DNA of 64,000 nucleotides, from positions 25,074,899-25,138,898 of the forward strand of contig NW_024881282.1 of the NCBI RefSeq assembly GCF_018691265.1, written 5' to 3'. Source of the stretch: Tyto alba (lineage: Eukaryota > Chordata > Aves > Strigiformes > Tytonidae). The notes below the pieces were generated by a model, which was given only the letters and a program-made list of their open reading frames with translations, did not search any database and had not been told where the DNA came from. Position numbers and translations under genes: made by a program. Positions 49,401-63,400 of this stretch are shown here, piece after piece (position 1 is the stretch's first letter; each line of letters begins with the position of its first letter).

Positions 49401-51217
49401 GATGCTGTTGAGCTCATTCATCTCACAGAAGGCAGCAGCATGATGGAGCATAAAACCACACCACTGACACAAAAGCAGACTGAAGTTAATTTAAAAACAA
49501 AGCAAAACATCTGCTCCAAGAACCAGCTCTCTAATGCATAGATGGGAGCACTAAAGTTTGAAACATTACGGAGTGTTTAACCAGTACTATACCAGCTGTT
49601 AGACATTCTTGGCAACGGTGCAGATATTATCTGGCAAGTTCTCATGAGCAGCTGACAAGAATGAAGAGTGACAGATATAAGAAACAGAAAATGCCAGCCA
49701 TATGGCATGAATATTATGCTAATGTTTCAGGTGTCAAGCAGCAGTCGCTTGTGTTTAATTTGAGTGCGCAAAATTTATATGGATTTTAATGATTACACAA
49801 TGTTATACACAATTACATTTACATCTCCATATTGTTACAACTGTAATTTTGCCATTTAACAGTAATAGATGGTGTACTAAATTTGTCCACTTAGGAGCAA
49901 TGTTGTTATCTTTATGGCTTTAATAACACATTTCCACCTCACAGGTGTAATATTTATTCCTACAAACAGTGCCACTGCAGTCAGTCAACGAATATACTTG
50001 TGATCCTGTCTGCAAGACGTCGCTGGCTGACGCTGCAGTGTTAGGTTGTTTGGTAAATGCTAACAGCCCACGAGAAGTGGAGCAGCCCAACTGTTTATGG
50101 GTACGTCTCCACAAAAATCAGTGATGCTGATTTGACACCCCAACCCCTTCATACTGATGTTGGTGTTGTATTTACCATGTGTTTTCCAAGAAGGGGCCAG
50201 CCCCTGCCCTGACCAGGAGGGAGGTCCCACAGCAGATGGGGCGTCTGAGCTTCAGGCACTGAAGATGAGGCCCACGGGCAGCTCAGCTCCGCCACATTTC
50301 CCAAAGGAACCTGCTGCTAAGATGTTGTACAGACCACATGCCACATCAGAACTGGATTTTCTCCCTGAGGAGTGGAAGTAGCAAAGCCTGGTGCCATAAA
50401 ACCGCGCGTCCTACTTGCTCTGCATCTTGCACTTGAAGAAGCTTAGATCACCCTCATATCTCTGTTGACAAAAGGAAAGGAAAATCAGCCCAAAGTGCAG
50501 GGATTGTTACTATCTGGCTCACATAGACAAGGCATAACAGTGTCTGTTTGGTGAGAGCAGACTTGACTGATGGTTCATTTTGGGCTGAGGCTGCTTCTCC
50601 ATTAGTGCATAGAGCAGTACGTAACGTCTGTGACATCTGTACTGAGGCACAGGGCGGTGGTTGGACCGACTGTGAAGAAGTCCAGCACCACCCCTTTTAT
50701 CTGTTTTACAGAAGGAATTTTAAAAATAAATTTTAAAAAAAAGGGGGATGGGGATGAATCGAACAGCAGCAAAGGTCTTACTAGGGAATGAGGACCCAGG
50801 CATTAGTGGACTGATTTCCTAGAAGAATGGGCTTGATGCAGAGATTACTTACTGTGACGTTATTTGCATTCATGTAAAAGAATTGTGGCAAAAAACCCTC
50901 CTTTTAAACACACTTGTGGGGAAAGTCTCCACTCCTCATGGCATTACATGGTGACAGTAGTGTGCAGGTATGATCAGCATAGGCTGAACTGCCTTATGAA
51001 GAGAAAAGAGCCAGCCAGACACACGCAGAAACTGGTGGAGCACGCCTGGGAAAGATGCAGGTGGGGCTGGGAAGTCTGGATGCTCCCTGGCTCTGAGAGG
51101 AAAAAAGGAATTCCTACATCTTGCAAACCCTCCTGGATGTATCTGTGATTCAGCTCTTTGCTGTGCTCTTGAACTACACTGAGGATTAATTGAATAGATA
51201 GAAAATGTCTGCCTGGT
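43481..51217. other. Non-coding region
   Basis: About 7.7 kb of AT-rich DNA. I see no exon, RNA gene or recognisable transposon. Confidence 0.5.
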
Positions 51218-51553
51218 CCCACCTGCCACTGTTATTAAGCTGATGGAGGATATATTGGCTTTATCCAGAGTAAGCACTTTCTGTCGTGAAAGCACCAAAA
51301 GATAGCTCAGATGTTGCAAGACAGGCTGAATATCTGCCTGGAGATAGAAGTTGTGCCATTCTCTGGCAAGCTCCTCGTTACAGAAGCTCGCTGAAGGGCA
51401 GGCTGCCCCCCTGCATGGCTCTGACAGTGGCCTTGTCAGCGCGATAACACTTCATTGCCTTTAGACGCAGCTCATACTTGCCAGGTTCTTTGGGAGCACC
51501 ATCTTCTGCTTCTTCTAGCAGGCCTTGGAGTCTAGCCAGCATCAGAGGGTCTC
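51218..51553 (-). pseudogene. Decayed coding exon or pseudogene fragment
   Basis: The minus strand has an acceptor-like TATTTACAG ending at 51554. It is followed by a frame of 58 codons that reads like real protein (MLARLQGLLEEAEDG, KYELRLKAMKCYRADKATV) to a TAA at 51380-51378. Shifting by one base at that point continues a plausible protein (CNEELAREWHNFYLQ, ADIQPVLQHL) that stays open for more than 100 codons. A donor-like GGCAG then GTGGGA occurs at about 51218. GC content is above the flanks. The simplest reading is a once-coding exon or retrocopy carrying a 1-base insertion. Alternatively the TAA is the true end of a gene and the rest is chance. No poly-A tail in the right orientation is visible, which argues mildly against a recent retrocopy. 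The parent family is not recognised. Confidence 0.35.
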
Positions 51554-54500
51554 CTGTAAATACTCACAGCTCGCTAGGTCCCCTCAATTTACTACCGACC
51601 TGTCACCCTAGTATCATCTCAGCGTGTCTGCCTACTCTTGATTGCTGTACTGGTACTCCTATCAACAGTGCGAGGCAGAGCAACCCTCAGTATTTTTATT
51701 TCCCTGTTTTTCTAAAGGGCACAATCAAGTATTTCCATAAGTGCAGTCTGGCTTTTTTCTCTTTGAAAATCTTCAGGCCAAGTCTGCATCTCATTTTTCT
51801 TTCCTATATAGAGTTTTGTACTTCAGGAGAGTGAGCTCACCATGTTTTCAAAGCAGTATTCAATGTATAATTCATATTAGCACAAGACTGATGCTAGTCC
51901 ACACACCCAGCTTTCGGGTTAAGCTCTGGAAACTGCATTTTTATATGTAGAGAACAGCTCTGGTCATACTGCCAAGCGCGATAGCAATTACAAGAGGAGG
52001 AAGAACATTGCCCTCCAATTATCCCCTAAGTGCTGCAAAGGCAAAGCAAGGGTGTTGTTTGGGCATAACAAGAAGTGAGATCTAAGACCCATAAATGGAG
52101 GTAGGATGCAGCTGTCCCATAGTATGTCTCTGTGCTTTCAGTTTAGTACATTGTCAGTCTTGCTGTTGCACCAAAGATATCTTAGATCCATATATAAGAC
52201 AGCAATCATCTTAAGTTACCTGTTTTATTTTGCTCTGAAAAGGAATGGAGCCGTCCGGTTTCACTTTGGAGGTGATAACCAACAACTCTGCTGGTAGCAA
52301 TGGCTGTCAGGTCAGCGGTGAGAAAATAATGGAAAGACAATAATTTTGGAAGCGCAGCAGAAGCTGTGATCTGCGTGGGCAGCAGTGCACCTGCAGCACC
52401 CATGCGGAGGAGGCAGAGATGTGCCTCTTGGCCCCACGGTGCCTGATTTCAGGCCATGGGCAGAGGCATGGCGAAGCGGGAACGTGCCATCCCCTGCACA
52501 GCCCTTGGCGAGGAGGATGTGGAGGAGCAGCAGACATGGAGCTTGGTGCAGACATGGGCAGGCAGGAGCCAAGAGGTGTGAGCACCGCTGCTCCCTGCCC
52601 TGGTGCTTATCCTTGGGTTGCCTCGGGGAATGCATTTCACATCTCTGGGTTTCTGTTCCTCCTCCCACCTTTTGTTTGTGATCTTTTCAGAGCAGGACCA
52701 TCTCCTAATACATGTTTATACAGTGACTAGCATGATGAGGCCCTGATCTTGCTTGAGGCCTCTAGGCATGACTGTAACACAAACAATAAATCATCATCAT
52801 GAAACAGGACTGCACAGATCCATAACTTTTGTCATAACTCACAACTGAAGTGTCAGCAGCTTACAGACACATGGCAAGGTCAGGGAGACCATGAAGGGCA
52901 CCAGAAGTGAATCCACCCAGAAAAGAGGAGACCTGTCAGTGTTATACCTGTGTCAGTTCACAGCTGATCTTTTTTATTTATGTCACCTCCCGACAGCAGC
53001 GACGTGGCCAGGGAAAGGATTCAGCCACATTTCACAGGAGGCGGCAGTGGCGGTCAGCAGGGTGTAGCCTGCATGAAAACATGTATGTACGGTCGGCAGG
53101 TGCTTCTCATTCATGGCTTTTGTGCTGCAGTCACCCAGGCTGCACTGAGTACACCAAGCAGACAACCAAGCCTCAGCAAAAGCTTATCTTTGTCCTTTTA
53201 TGGAGGTCTGCAGACCCTTATTTGTACCTCTTCTCTTTTTCCCCTCTGTCCCATGGAAGAAAGCTGTGTAGGCATCTCACGCAAGGGATTTCAGCAGCTC
53301 TGGAGACTCTCCCTGCCATCTGTGAGTCAGCTCAGACATACACAAGTCATCGCTGGCCAGGGAACCACTTGCCCAGCAGCCCAGTTCCCGGGCAGCCCCT
53401 GAGCACATGGCTAAATTCCCCGACAGACCCATCGTTGCTCAAATCGGCACCAGTCAACAGCATGCTTTGCAAAAGCTGTCATCACACTCTAGGGTTACAC
53501 ATTTTTTCAGTGTCCCCTAACCTGTAGAGGCAAGGAGTTTGGGAGACCCGGAGCATAACAGGAAAGAGTTCGCTGCAGGAATGTAAAGAGCTGACGGTAC
53601 AAACCCCAGCAGTTTTGTCCATTCAAAGCAAGTCAAGTAAGCATGCAAATATCTTTAAATCATTACATCTGGCAAGAAGCCATGTTGTGTTTTCATCCAA
53701 AGTGTGATGCTTTGAGAAAATGTGTCTTTGGTGAGCTGAATATCAGATGAAAAAGAAGCACTAGGGGAGGTTGACTCTGTATTTAATGGAAAAATATTTT
53801 GTTCTTGATGAACTGAAGGATTTATGCTATTCCTCCCCATAGCTTCGCATCTTCCAGGTAACAATGACCAGTCTTCTCCTTATTCCTTAGATTAGAAGTT
53901 TCAAAATATTTTAAAAGGTTTCAAAAAAAATTTAAAGTCTTCTCTGCTGTAGGCCACTGAAGGCTAGCTTGTCTGCCATGTTGGTTTGATGGTTTACACA
54001 ACAGGGAATACCGTCTTACTCCCAGTTATGGCTGTACTGTCAGGAGCTTCTTTAGCGACTCCTGTTTGCCAGATGACATCATTTGTTAGACAGACAATTA
54101 CAATAAGGATTTTTTTTTTTTTTTTCAGAATTCATCATCTAAAAATTTTAAATTTGGTATTGAGTACTGTAAATTAAAGTAGGTTATTATTCAGTGATGT
54201 TGCCAAAACCATGCTATTGAAAGAATGAATTCAGTCCCAGATTTAGATAATGGTGTATCAGCAAGCAACACAAGAATAACTTCTCTTACTCCATCTCCGT
54301 GGAGTAAATCTCCGTAATTAGGATAAGAATTGGGCCAAATAGCTTTGGCGGAGCTGACAGCGTAAATCAGATGAACACAGAGAATTAAAACAATGGATCA
54401 AGAAGGAGAAAAGTGGGAAGGGCTGAGAAGTGACATCAAATAAAGGAGATGTGAAATAGGTGTGCTTGAACCTGGGCTGGAGTGCGCTTTGGGATAAATG

Positions 54501-57500
54501 AAACAGACAAGAACACAAGAGGCAGTTTTCCCTGGAGAGGTACCCAGTAGTAAAGTGCTTTAAAGAATAATTTGAATTCAGAAAATATGCCATAGTCAAT
54601 ATCATAATGCATGCATTAGGCACTGAGGAAGGCCAGCATAGAAAAAAGATCCAGAGGAGTCAAAGGAGAAAGTGTTCAAGCAACTAGAAGGCCAGACAGA
54701 AAGCAGAAGTTTCGAGATTGTGCAGGAACCAGAACTGGGAAGTCTGGACACCACCTGAAGGCAAAAAGCACATCAGTCTTCCTAAAGAAAGTAATTGAAA
54801 TAATTGGGATTGCCCTTCAGTATGATGTAAGTGGCTACTGACATTCTTAACGTTAGATGCAGTGTCACTAAAATGTTGATTGGACATTCTTGTCCTTCAT
54901 TTTACTGCTGCAGTGACAATGCAACAGCCCACAAAGCATCACCAAAAGGGTCTTGTCTCCCACAAGGCATCACCAAAAGGGTCCTCCCTCTAGACCGACT
55001 ATACTTGTCTCTTGCTCTATGAAAGCCAGATCCTGGTAATGTTAGGCCAGCATCCTATCCTCACTGTAATATTTAGACACCCTCTGATCCATCTCATTTA
55101 AATCCATACAAAACAAAGTTCTTTTCATTCTTGTTTCAGAAGATCAACTCGCCATCTTCTCTCATCCTTCCCACAGACACAGACTTGTGGTCCTCCCTGT
55201 AAAGTCGTACTCTTTGAGCTCACCTTTCCTATCAGAACTTATAGTTTATGAGACTGACTATTCCTCACCTTCCCCAGCTAACAGCAGCAGGTTCAACTTC
55301 AAGTCTATCATCTGCCTCTCTTGCTTTCCTTCTCCTCGTATTTAAAGTTAACCTAGTAAATTTTAAAAATAGTTTTTAATACAGTTAAAAAAAAAAAAAA
55401 AACATAGCTAACATATCTAACTTGTCTTTAAATTCTCTCCTTGAAACCTCCTCCTCTTGTGGTGTCCTGCAGCTCATGCTCATCTGATGGTGCTTAGGTG
55501 AATGGACTTTTGTCCTACTTTTTCTTTCTACTTTCTACTTCTATCTGTTGTTTTTTGTTGCCACCTCAACTCCCAAACCCTCAATGCAGGTAAGTTTGGA
55601 GCAAGCTGGGGCTGTGAAGCCACCTGACTGTCAGTGCAGTCACTACTGTGAAGAAAAGTCCTCCTACCATAGAAAGTCTTCACTATGGGCAGGGCTAAGG
55701 ACTATTTGCTCTCATTACCATCGTCTCCAGGAAGGGTAGGAGACATCTGTTCAATCTGTGTAATAGCCCTGACTTCCATTTGCCCTTTGTCCTTCCAGCT
55801 GACCCACCCTGATCTCTCATTCACAATGTAAAAATAAACCCACTGTTTTGTTTTCCCACCTCCAGGCAGCTGCAGAACCTTCTCAAGCCAGCCGTAAGCC
55901 AAATCTTTTATCCCTGGAGTCCTAACACTTGGGAAACCCACTAAGCAGTCTTGGTTTGCAATCTGTGAAAAGCAGCATTTTCCCTTGTGCTCCGTGCCTT
56001 TCAGCTAGCTTAATTTGGGATCAGCAATGGGGGAGATGATACGGACTGAACTCATGACAAAGGAATGCAACAGAGAGAATGGCAATGGCAGAGGAACAAA
56101 CTAGATAGCAGGTTATTTCATTCCTCAGCTGTATAATTTGATATTTTAAATGAAGACCATCATTAGTTGCCCTCCCTGTTCTGAACCCCGGTGTTTCTCT
56201 TTCTTTACTGTGCAGGCCTACAAGGCTTGGGCTCCTCAGAAGGCTTTTCTTGGCTGTTTCAGCTCTACAAGCTGCTGACACTGACTCAGCCCTACAGCTG
56301 TTAGCCAAATAACATAGCAAAGGCTGATCTCTTTGACTAACTTGGCCAGAGACACCTTGCATGCAGAAAAGAAGAGATGTGGGATTTACTTATGGGCGCA
56401 GTTCTACCAGGAGAATCACGCACATGGTCTCTGACATTTCTGCACGCTTTCTAAGCCCTGCCAAACTCCTGGAGACTTCCCTGTTGCAGTTCTGTCCCCA
56501 TAGTGTCTCCTGGATGGAAGACATGGAGCCGGTCAGAGAATGGAGAATAATATTCCCCCAAGACCACGGTCACGTTGCCTGAGGCTGCTTCCAGCAGGCA
56601 GCCTCACGGAGAAAGGGGGAGAGGGACTGGGAGTTAATCACTCCCATTTACATCAGAGCTACATCCCCATTGGCAGGTGTGGCCTTATTTTCATCATTTT
56701 CTTGGCAGTTTGGAGGTTCACCATCAGATAGAATTGCTGTCCGGATCACGCGCGGGTGGAGGCACACCACCAGGAGCTCCCCATCCCTGCTCCCGCTGAG
56801 GTCAGGGCAGAGTCAGAGTCCACATCAGCCACCACACACACAAAGATTAGACCTTGAAATCACAACTTCTTAAACATTTTGTAGCAACACGGGTTGCTGA
56901 CAGAGACTTTGAGGTGATCTCAATCTTAGGTGAGGATGAAAACTCTGTGAAGCTAGCTTCAAAGAAAGATTTAGTTTGTCCATATCTTTAATCTGGGGAT
57001 TGATTAAAATAAGAAAATTTTCAGTGACTAATTTCTACAGGGTTGAAATATACCAGGTTATTAAACACACAACCAAACAGCTGCAGAATTTGACAGAGAC
57101 GTTGTTCTCCCTGAGCATTTGGTAATAGAGTATTTCAGATGATTAAATAGCTAATAAAGTCAGTCTTTGCTAAGTAGATAGATACCAGCAATATTGCAAA
57201 GATAATTATAGATTTCTATCAAAAAATTATTGACTAAAAATATTTCTTCTCAGACTGAAGCTAGTAAGCAGGTCCTAGTTAAAGAGAAAATATTTTAGCC
57301 ACTATCAAAAGGTTTCCACTTTGATCTACGGTAGTGGCTTTCAATTACAACCAGTCTCAAGGTATATGTTTTCAAATTGAATATTCCTTTTTTTCAAGGT
57401 AAATTCTCACCAGCTGTCACATGAAACTATTTCTTCTACTTATCATGATCTTCCGCTTTTCTGGCAGCACAGGGATCTGCATCTTTACGTTGTTTATTTC

Positions 57501-59984
57501 CTGTGCTTCTTCACCGGCATTAGACAGCTGTGATATCTGTACCTCTCTGAAGTCATGGTGGTGAGAAAGGGTCAGAGGAACAAAAAACAGTGACAGGGAT
57601 ACTTGCAAAAAAAAAAACCAAACCAAGTCCCAAACTAAAAAAAAAAACTACAGAGGGGTCCTGCATGCACAAAACTATTAATTTACCTCTTTGTTGCCAT
57701 TTCATCCTGTCTTTTTTTCCCACGGATCTTTTAGGTCCTTTACTCCTTCCATGTGAGGGCCGTTAGAAAACCAGGGTATTTTTTAATATCTTGCATACAC
57801 AGCTATGCTAGCTAATTCACAGACTGCAGAAAAAAATTTCATTACATCAGTAAATTATCTCATTATCACAGAGGAGCATGCAGCAGAGCCTGTATTTATG
57901 CTGAATCTAGTTTATCTCTACCTATGACTATTTTGGCCTGGTTTATAAAAATGTAACAGATGCTCATTTCCATTTAGTTGAGCCAACACACATCATACAG
58001 CAATGTCCACGTCTGCTTTGCTTTGCATTTCCTTATGTCATCTCCTATGTCTGCTTTACCAATCCCACCCCCTGCCTCAACACACTTTTTTCCTCTTTGA
58101 AGCCCTATCTTGAGGACTCATTCCTATTTTATAAACAGTGAGAAATTAGAGGACAACGGCTCAACCGTAGAGCAGTAAAAGATATTTTAAAGATATACAA
58201 AGAAAGCATATTATTGCATTCCTCTCCTACCATTTGGGTAGTGCTGCATTTCTCAGACAAAGCATTTCCAAGAAGCAGAGTTTCTGGGTGTATGTGTGCA
58301 GCAGCCAGGCTGGAGGAAGAGCGCTGAGGACCAGCACGCTCCCACTGCAGATGTGGCTGCCTCTACCACCTGCAGCTCCAGCATCACCATCCGTGGGGTA
58401 AAGGACAGACCATGCTCCCCCCACTTACTGAAACAAAGCATGGAGATATCTGCGACTACAGCTGCACAACCGGACCTGCTCTGACGTTGTTAAGAAATGT
58501 CCTCACATATTACATGTCCACACATAGCGAAATGCATGTAAAGAACGGACACCAGGCCCTGAGCTCCAACCCTTCAGGAAGATCTGCCATGGTCCAGAGA
58601 GGATTGCTGGTGTACTCTATCATGCTGGTGAGTTTTAAAAATAGACATATCAAAATCACGAGCAGGACTGTCCCTTAGTTATCCCTTATTCACAGGAAAA
58701 TCGGTCTCACAAGCTAACTCTAAAGAAAGGATTTCAGCAGCGTGCACGTGGGATGCCTGCACAGTCAGAGTGGGTTGTTGCACCATGGATGCAAGCACGG
58801 GGTGCATTATAAATGACTGAAAGATGTAGAACTTGCAGCACACCTGTGCCAGTACTGGAGTGTAAAGGATCCAGTAGGTTTTTGGAGGCTACTACAATAC
58901 ATATTAAACTACTTTTTCTTCTGCATCTAAATATGGCTGCCAGGTAGGTTGAGAGTTAGGTCCAAGCCAGAAATTTGTATCAAAATCTCAATTTATGACA
59001 GAGTTCAAGGAGCCTTATATCCTTTTTTTTTTTTTTTTTCATTACCAGCCATCGGAAGAGATCCTAGCTGCTAAATGTTTGCTTAGGTTTTCAAGGCACT
59101 TACACTTCATGCTGTGGTTGGATCTAGGGTGTCAGTTTTTTCCCATTTCTAGTGAAGTTTGAGTGTAATAAATAGTATTTTAACCTCTATTTACTGCACT
59201 GACCATCAGCTAGTTGGATCTTGTATTTCTACTGTCAGTGACAATAAGAAATTGGTGACAAAAATGACTATTGTGGTTATAACTTCAGTGTTATTTATAA
59301 ACAGCGAGATGCAGAAAAAATGCAATTTAAATTTCATTGTGAGCAATATTCAGGACCAGAGCTCCCTGATGCACAATTCACAGCTGCTTAAATTGTAGTC
59401 ATTACTCTCATACTGCAATACTGTTTGTCATGATAAAGGGAAATTACTTTTCTGTCAATTACTTCTGCAAGATTAGTTAATTTACATTTGCAAAGGGTAT
59501 GGAGCAGTATCTCAATTCCATGGAGATGTTTCTCGGAAGCATTTGGCAATTTAAGGTTTGGGGGGAAAAAGTAAATGGAAGTCAACTTCCAGATGTAAAA
59601 AAGGGACCTGCATACATCCCAAGGTCTTTGTACCTCAATGAAGAGCAGCAACGAAGAGTAGGTATATCACTTACAGACTGCCAACTTCAGTGTTTCAGAA
59701 AATTGTACTGAGGACCTGGAAGAGGCCTGCTCCTTTCTGCTTCAGCACCGGGCAGCCAAGCTGGCAGCATCTGAAATCGCTCTTCCTGACTACATGTGAG
59801 CTCTGCATGCAAATAATCTCTATAAAGCATCCTACCCTTTGGCATCCCCTTCTGCTAACATCTGTATGTTTGTTTAATCCGTGTTGGGATGGAGATGGCA
59901 AGAGGCAAAAGCATGAGGAGGAACGTTATTTTTACTTACTTGCTGAGAAATTCTGGGTGCGTTTTAGCATGCCTAACTTGGATA
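51554..59984. other. Non-coding region
   Basis: About 8.4 kb. Some stretches (52380-52660 and 52980-53420) are moderately GC-rich and give long overlapping frames on both strands, but these lack domains and splice context. T runs lie at 54112-54125 and 59022-59039. Confidence 0.5.
54929..54985 (+). repeat. Two-copy tandem duplication, 31-base period
   Basis: CACAAAGCATCACCAAAAGG at 54930 recurs as CACAAGGCATCACCAAAAGG at 54961, a one-base difference over the first 20 bases, with GGTC following both. A short recent tandem duplication. Confidence 0.85.
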
Positions 59985-60480
59985 CCCACCCGAGGCGCCA
60001 CGGCTCCTGACCCTAGCAGCATAATTTAAGGTGTTGAAGTTTGGTGCCTGAGTTCCTTGGAGGTGGGGTGACGGAGTAGCAGCGTGCAACGGTGCCTGCC
60101 CGCGGGACGACGCGGCGCTCTTCCCCTGCGCCTGAGCAGCTGCTGCGGGAAGGCGTGCTGGAGCACCCCCCGGGATCCCTCTCACTAAAATCAGGGGTGG
60201 CACGGGAGGGAGCAGCAGCCGTGCCTCCTGCAGCCTGTGCAAGGCTCTGGGGGGTGAGGGCACCTGCTGCAGACGTGGCAGGACGCGGGGCTGTCGCTCC
60301 CCAGCCTGCGGGGATTCGTCTTCCCCGAAGAGAGCGTCAGGTTTTCTCTCCCCACCAGGGAGGTAGTGGAAAGGCCTTCGGAAAACGCAGCGTTCAAGTG
60401 AGGCCACGGATTTAGCGCAGAGAGCGGGCAGGGTTATAACCTACCTCTGCTCTGCGGCCAGGCGGGGTTGCTTAAACCAC
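59985..60480. promoter_or_regulatory. Second CpG-rich block, candidate promoter
   Basis: GC content and CpG density rise together (GACGACGCGGCGCTC, CCGCGGG, GGACGCGGGGCTG), in contrast to AT-rich flanks. It is smaller and weaker than the island at 1-2 kb and has no CRE or CCAAT that I can see. Frames inside on both strands (up to 144 codons) are composition-driven. It could be the promoter of the minus-strand gene whose coding exon lies at 20 kb, which would imply a first intron of about 39 kb; that link is speculation. Confidence 0.5.
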
Positions 60481-63400
60481 CTTGAAGTTGAGGTCACGGG
60501 TATTTTTCTGCGAGTAGAGCAGAACCTGTGGAGTGCAGGCACACTGTGTAGGTGTACTGCCACGGACTATGTGCAGCTGGCACGGTGGAGCTTAACCTCT
60601 ACGTATTATTGCAATTAAAATGATGAAATACCAACAGTGCAGGCATCCTCAACACTGACGCTTGTGTTCAGGCACGTCAGACCATGCTGATACTGATACC
60701 CTGATCCTATATTGGCAACACAGCTCTCACGGCGTTTTGCAATGTTTTAAATTTTAATCCCCACCAAATTCCATCAAATACAGTCACAGTCCTCCTTCCC
60801 AATATTGTTCTCTTGATACAAGGGGCAGAGTATCCTTATCTCTCCTCCCCAGCCTGAGCTGCGTGCAGTTGCTGTTGCTGTGCTTCAGTGCAGAATATTT
60901 CAAAGGCAGAAATTACACAGGAGGGAGTTCTTTGAAGAGTTTACGAAGTGTTTGAGGGCACCTTAATTATATGTTATTTCTGTTCCCATTAGGTTTAGTG
61001 GATTTGCAACTCTGCCCAACTCAAAACTGGACTCTGCTCCAGTCACCCATTAAAAACTTCACAAAGTCCTTAAAAGTCATGAATGTTTACGTTGCCTTTA
61101 ATTATTTTCCATTTCAGTTGCCTGGATTTTCTTTAGAGATACATTTTCTTGGTTAACATCAAAACTAGCATCCTACTTTGCACAAAAGGTAAATCCACAT
61201 TTGTTTCCAAGAATTAGAATTAGGTGGGCCTAAATTCTGCTGGTTAATGAAGATAGGTATAAAGCCATGAAAGTAAGTGTAAAGATATAAAGGTGAAAAG
61301 ATATGTACCAAGGTATAAAGGTATAAATTGGAATTTTTAAAGTTTCAGCTTGGGACGACAATAGACAATATCCAAAATTATTTTCAGACATTTTTTCCTT
61401 TGGCTGATCTCTGAAATATTAGAATCAGTCCCCCTGATTTGCTCACAACTTAGGTCTTTAAATGCCCCCTGTTTAAAACATACTCAGTTCTTCCATTTGT
61501 GTCACCATAATAATATGCCAGGGAAAGGGCTCTTAGCCCTTTATTCATAGAGGGACAGACATAACTTAAACCATACCAGTTGCTGGTTTTGCACGATACA
61601 TAAACTCTTGAAAAAAGTAGGCTTTTTTTTTTTTTGTGATGGCTGGATATGCCATTCACACTGTTATAATTTCAGGACATAATGCAGTGCCACTGAAACA
61701 GCTGGGGTTTAAATGTTGAAAAATCCACTTGTTGTTGTAAAGGTTTTGGGATCAAACGCGTTTGGGATCCCTCTAATTTTTCTGGGTAGAGCCAGAGAGC
61801 TTGTGGTCTGTGCTGCTCAGCAACGCACATTCCTCCTGCCCTGCACATCCCACTTACAAGTGTGTGAACCCAAACAATGCACCTACCTTTGACACATGGA
61901 AACACCTTTTTTTTTCCCCTGAGAATCCACAACCAGTGATTTAATTAAGGTAATTTAATTTGTCTTCAAAACAATGTATTATGCATTAATTACAGTAACT
62001 TAATTTGTCTTCAAAACAGAGTATTATTCATTCACCCTAAGGCATGAAACACATAGCACAAAGGGTAAAAAACAACATCAGAGGTACATGACTCTTGCTC
62101 ATACCCTCATCTTTCCCCTTGGCAGCTTTTGTGCTTTCTCATTTTCAGCTTCAAGAAGCATCTCTGTAGTACTAGCATGAGTCTGTTTTTTCAGTGCTTT
62201 CCTTTGCCCTGTCACTCCCTTCCTTTCACACATTGCTTCTGGACAGCTTCTCTCAGGTGACTCAAAGGCCCCAATTTCACAAAGATTTTATGAGATTATA
62301 GTGTGATACCTCTCAGGCCTGAAAAAACAGTGATATTAGCAGTGTTGCAGCCAAGGTGTGATCTCTTAAGTCCACAAACCTCCTTGAATTTGTAGACTCT
62401 TCTGTATGTGCTAAGCCACTGGTTGTCTTCTGCCTGATCCCTTTCACAACCCTTACTGACTAACTGCATGAGAAATATCCCCATCTCACAAATGCACATG
62501 CGGAAGCAGAATATCAATTTTAAAAATAAAAATATCAGGCACATTTTTCTAGTTTTCTAGTGGAACTACTTATCCCAAAATAACAGCCTGTGATACATTC
62601 TTGTCATCAGCACCAGGTGCCACAGAACACTACATACTTGTAAAAGGTAAGTTTTTACAAAACTTTAAAGTTTTGATAAAATATTATAAATCTTTATAAA
62701 AGCTTTGTAATTAGGCTGTATACATCATATGAATATTTTGTGTTACAGATAAACCTTGTGCCCACACAGACAAAATTGAGTTATTTTGGACTAACAGAGT
62801 GCTGTTGTTGAGAACATGCCCACATAGCACAAAAACTATCTGGGTAATGATAAAAAAGTACTTCAAAAGAAACTTATTTTAGCTACAGTTCAGCTGAGCC
62901 TTAGCTTCATCTAATCTCCACTTCAGTGGTAGATAGTAGCACATTTCTTTCTAGGAACTTGCGAAGCACAGAAGGAAGAACAAGCACACCCCTGCCTGTT
63001 GGCTTCATTGGTGGATTTTTCTTGGTGATGCTGAATGTTTAGACTTGAATGTCCCTGGAAATCCACACAGCAGGTAGCACTTGTAATGAACTCCTTAAAG
63101 TCTGAACACACCACGTTGTTGTTCCCTGTTCAGAGTAACCAGGACACCAGCCTCACCCCAGAACCTACGTGGAGTCCTCCCCTTAAGATTCTTTTGCAGC
63201 TTTGGCATTTCCAACTAGCAGAGATGAATTGCTGTCAGTAGTAACATCACAGAATTCAGTTCTTCAGCGGCAGCAAGAGAGGCATAAACCAGCCATTTCT
63301 GACCAGCAATAACACTGTGAGCTGGCTCTCCCATCTGAAACACGGCCAACATGCCTTTGGGATGAATTTCAGGAGAGAGGACAGAGCCTGCATATAGCCA

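Noticed and set aside
52907..53527. Plus-strand frame of 206 codons
   Set aside because: Mixed composition without recognisable domain; a second overlapping frame is open for 140 codons, so it is not distinctive.
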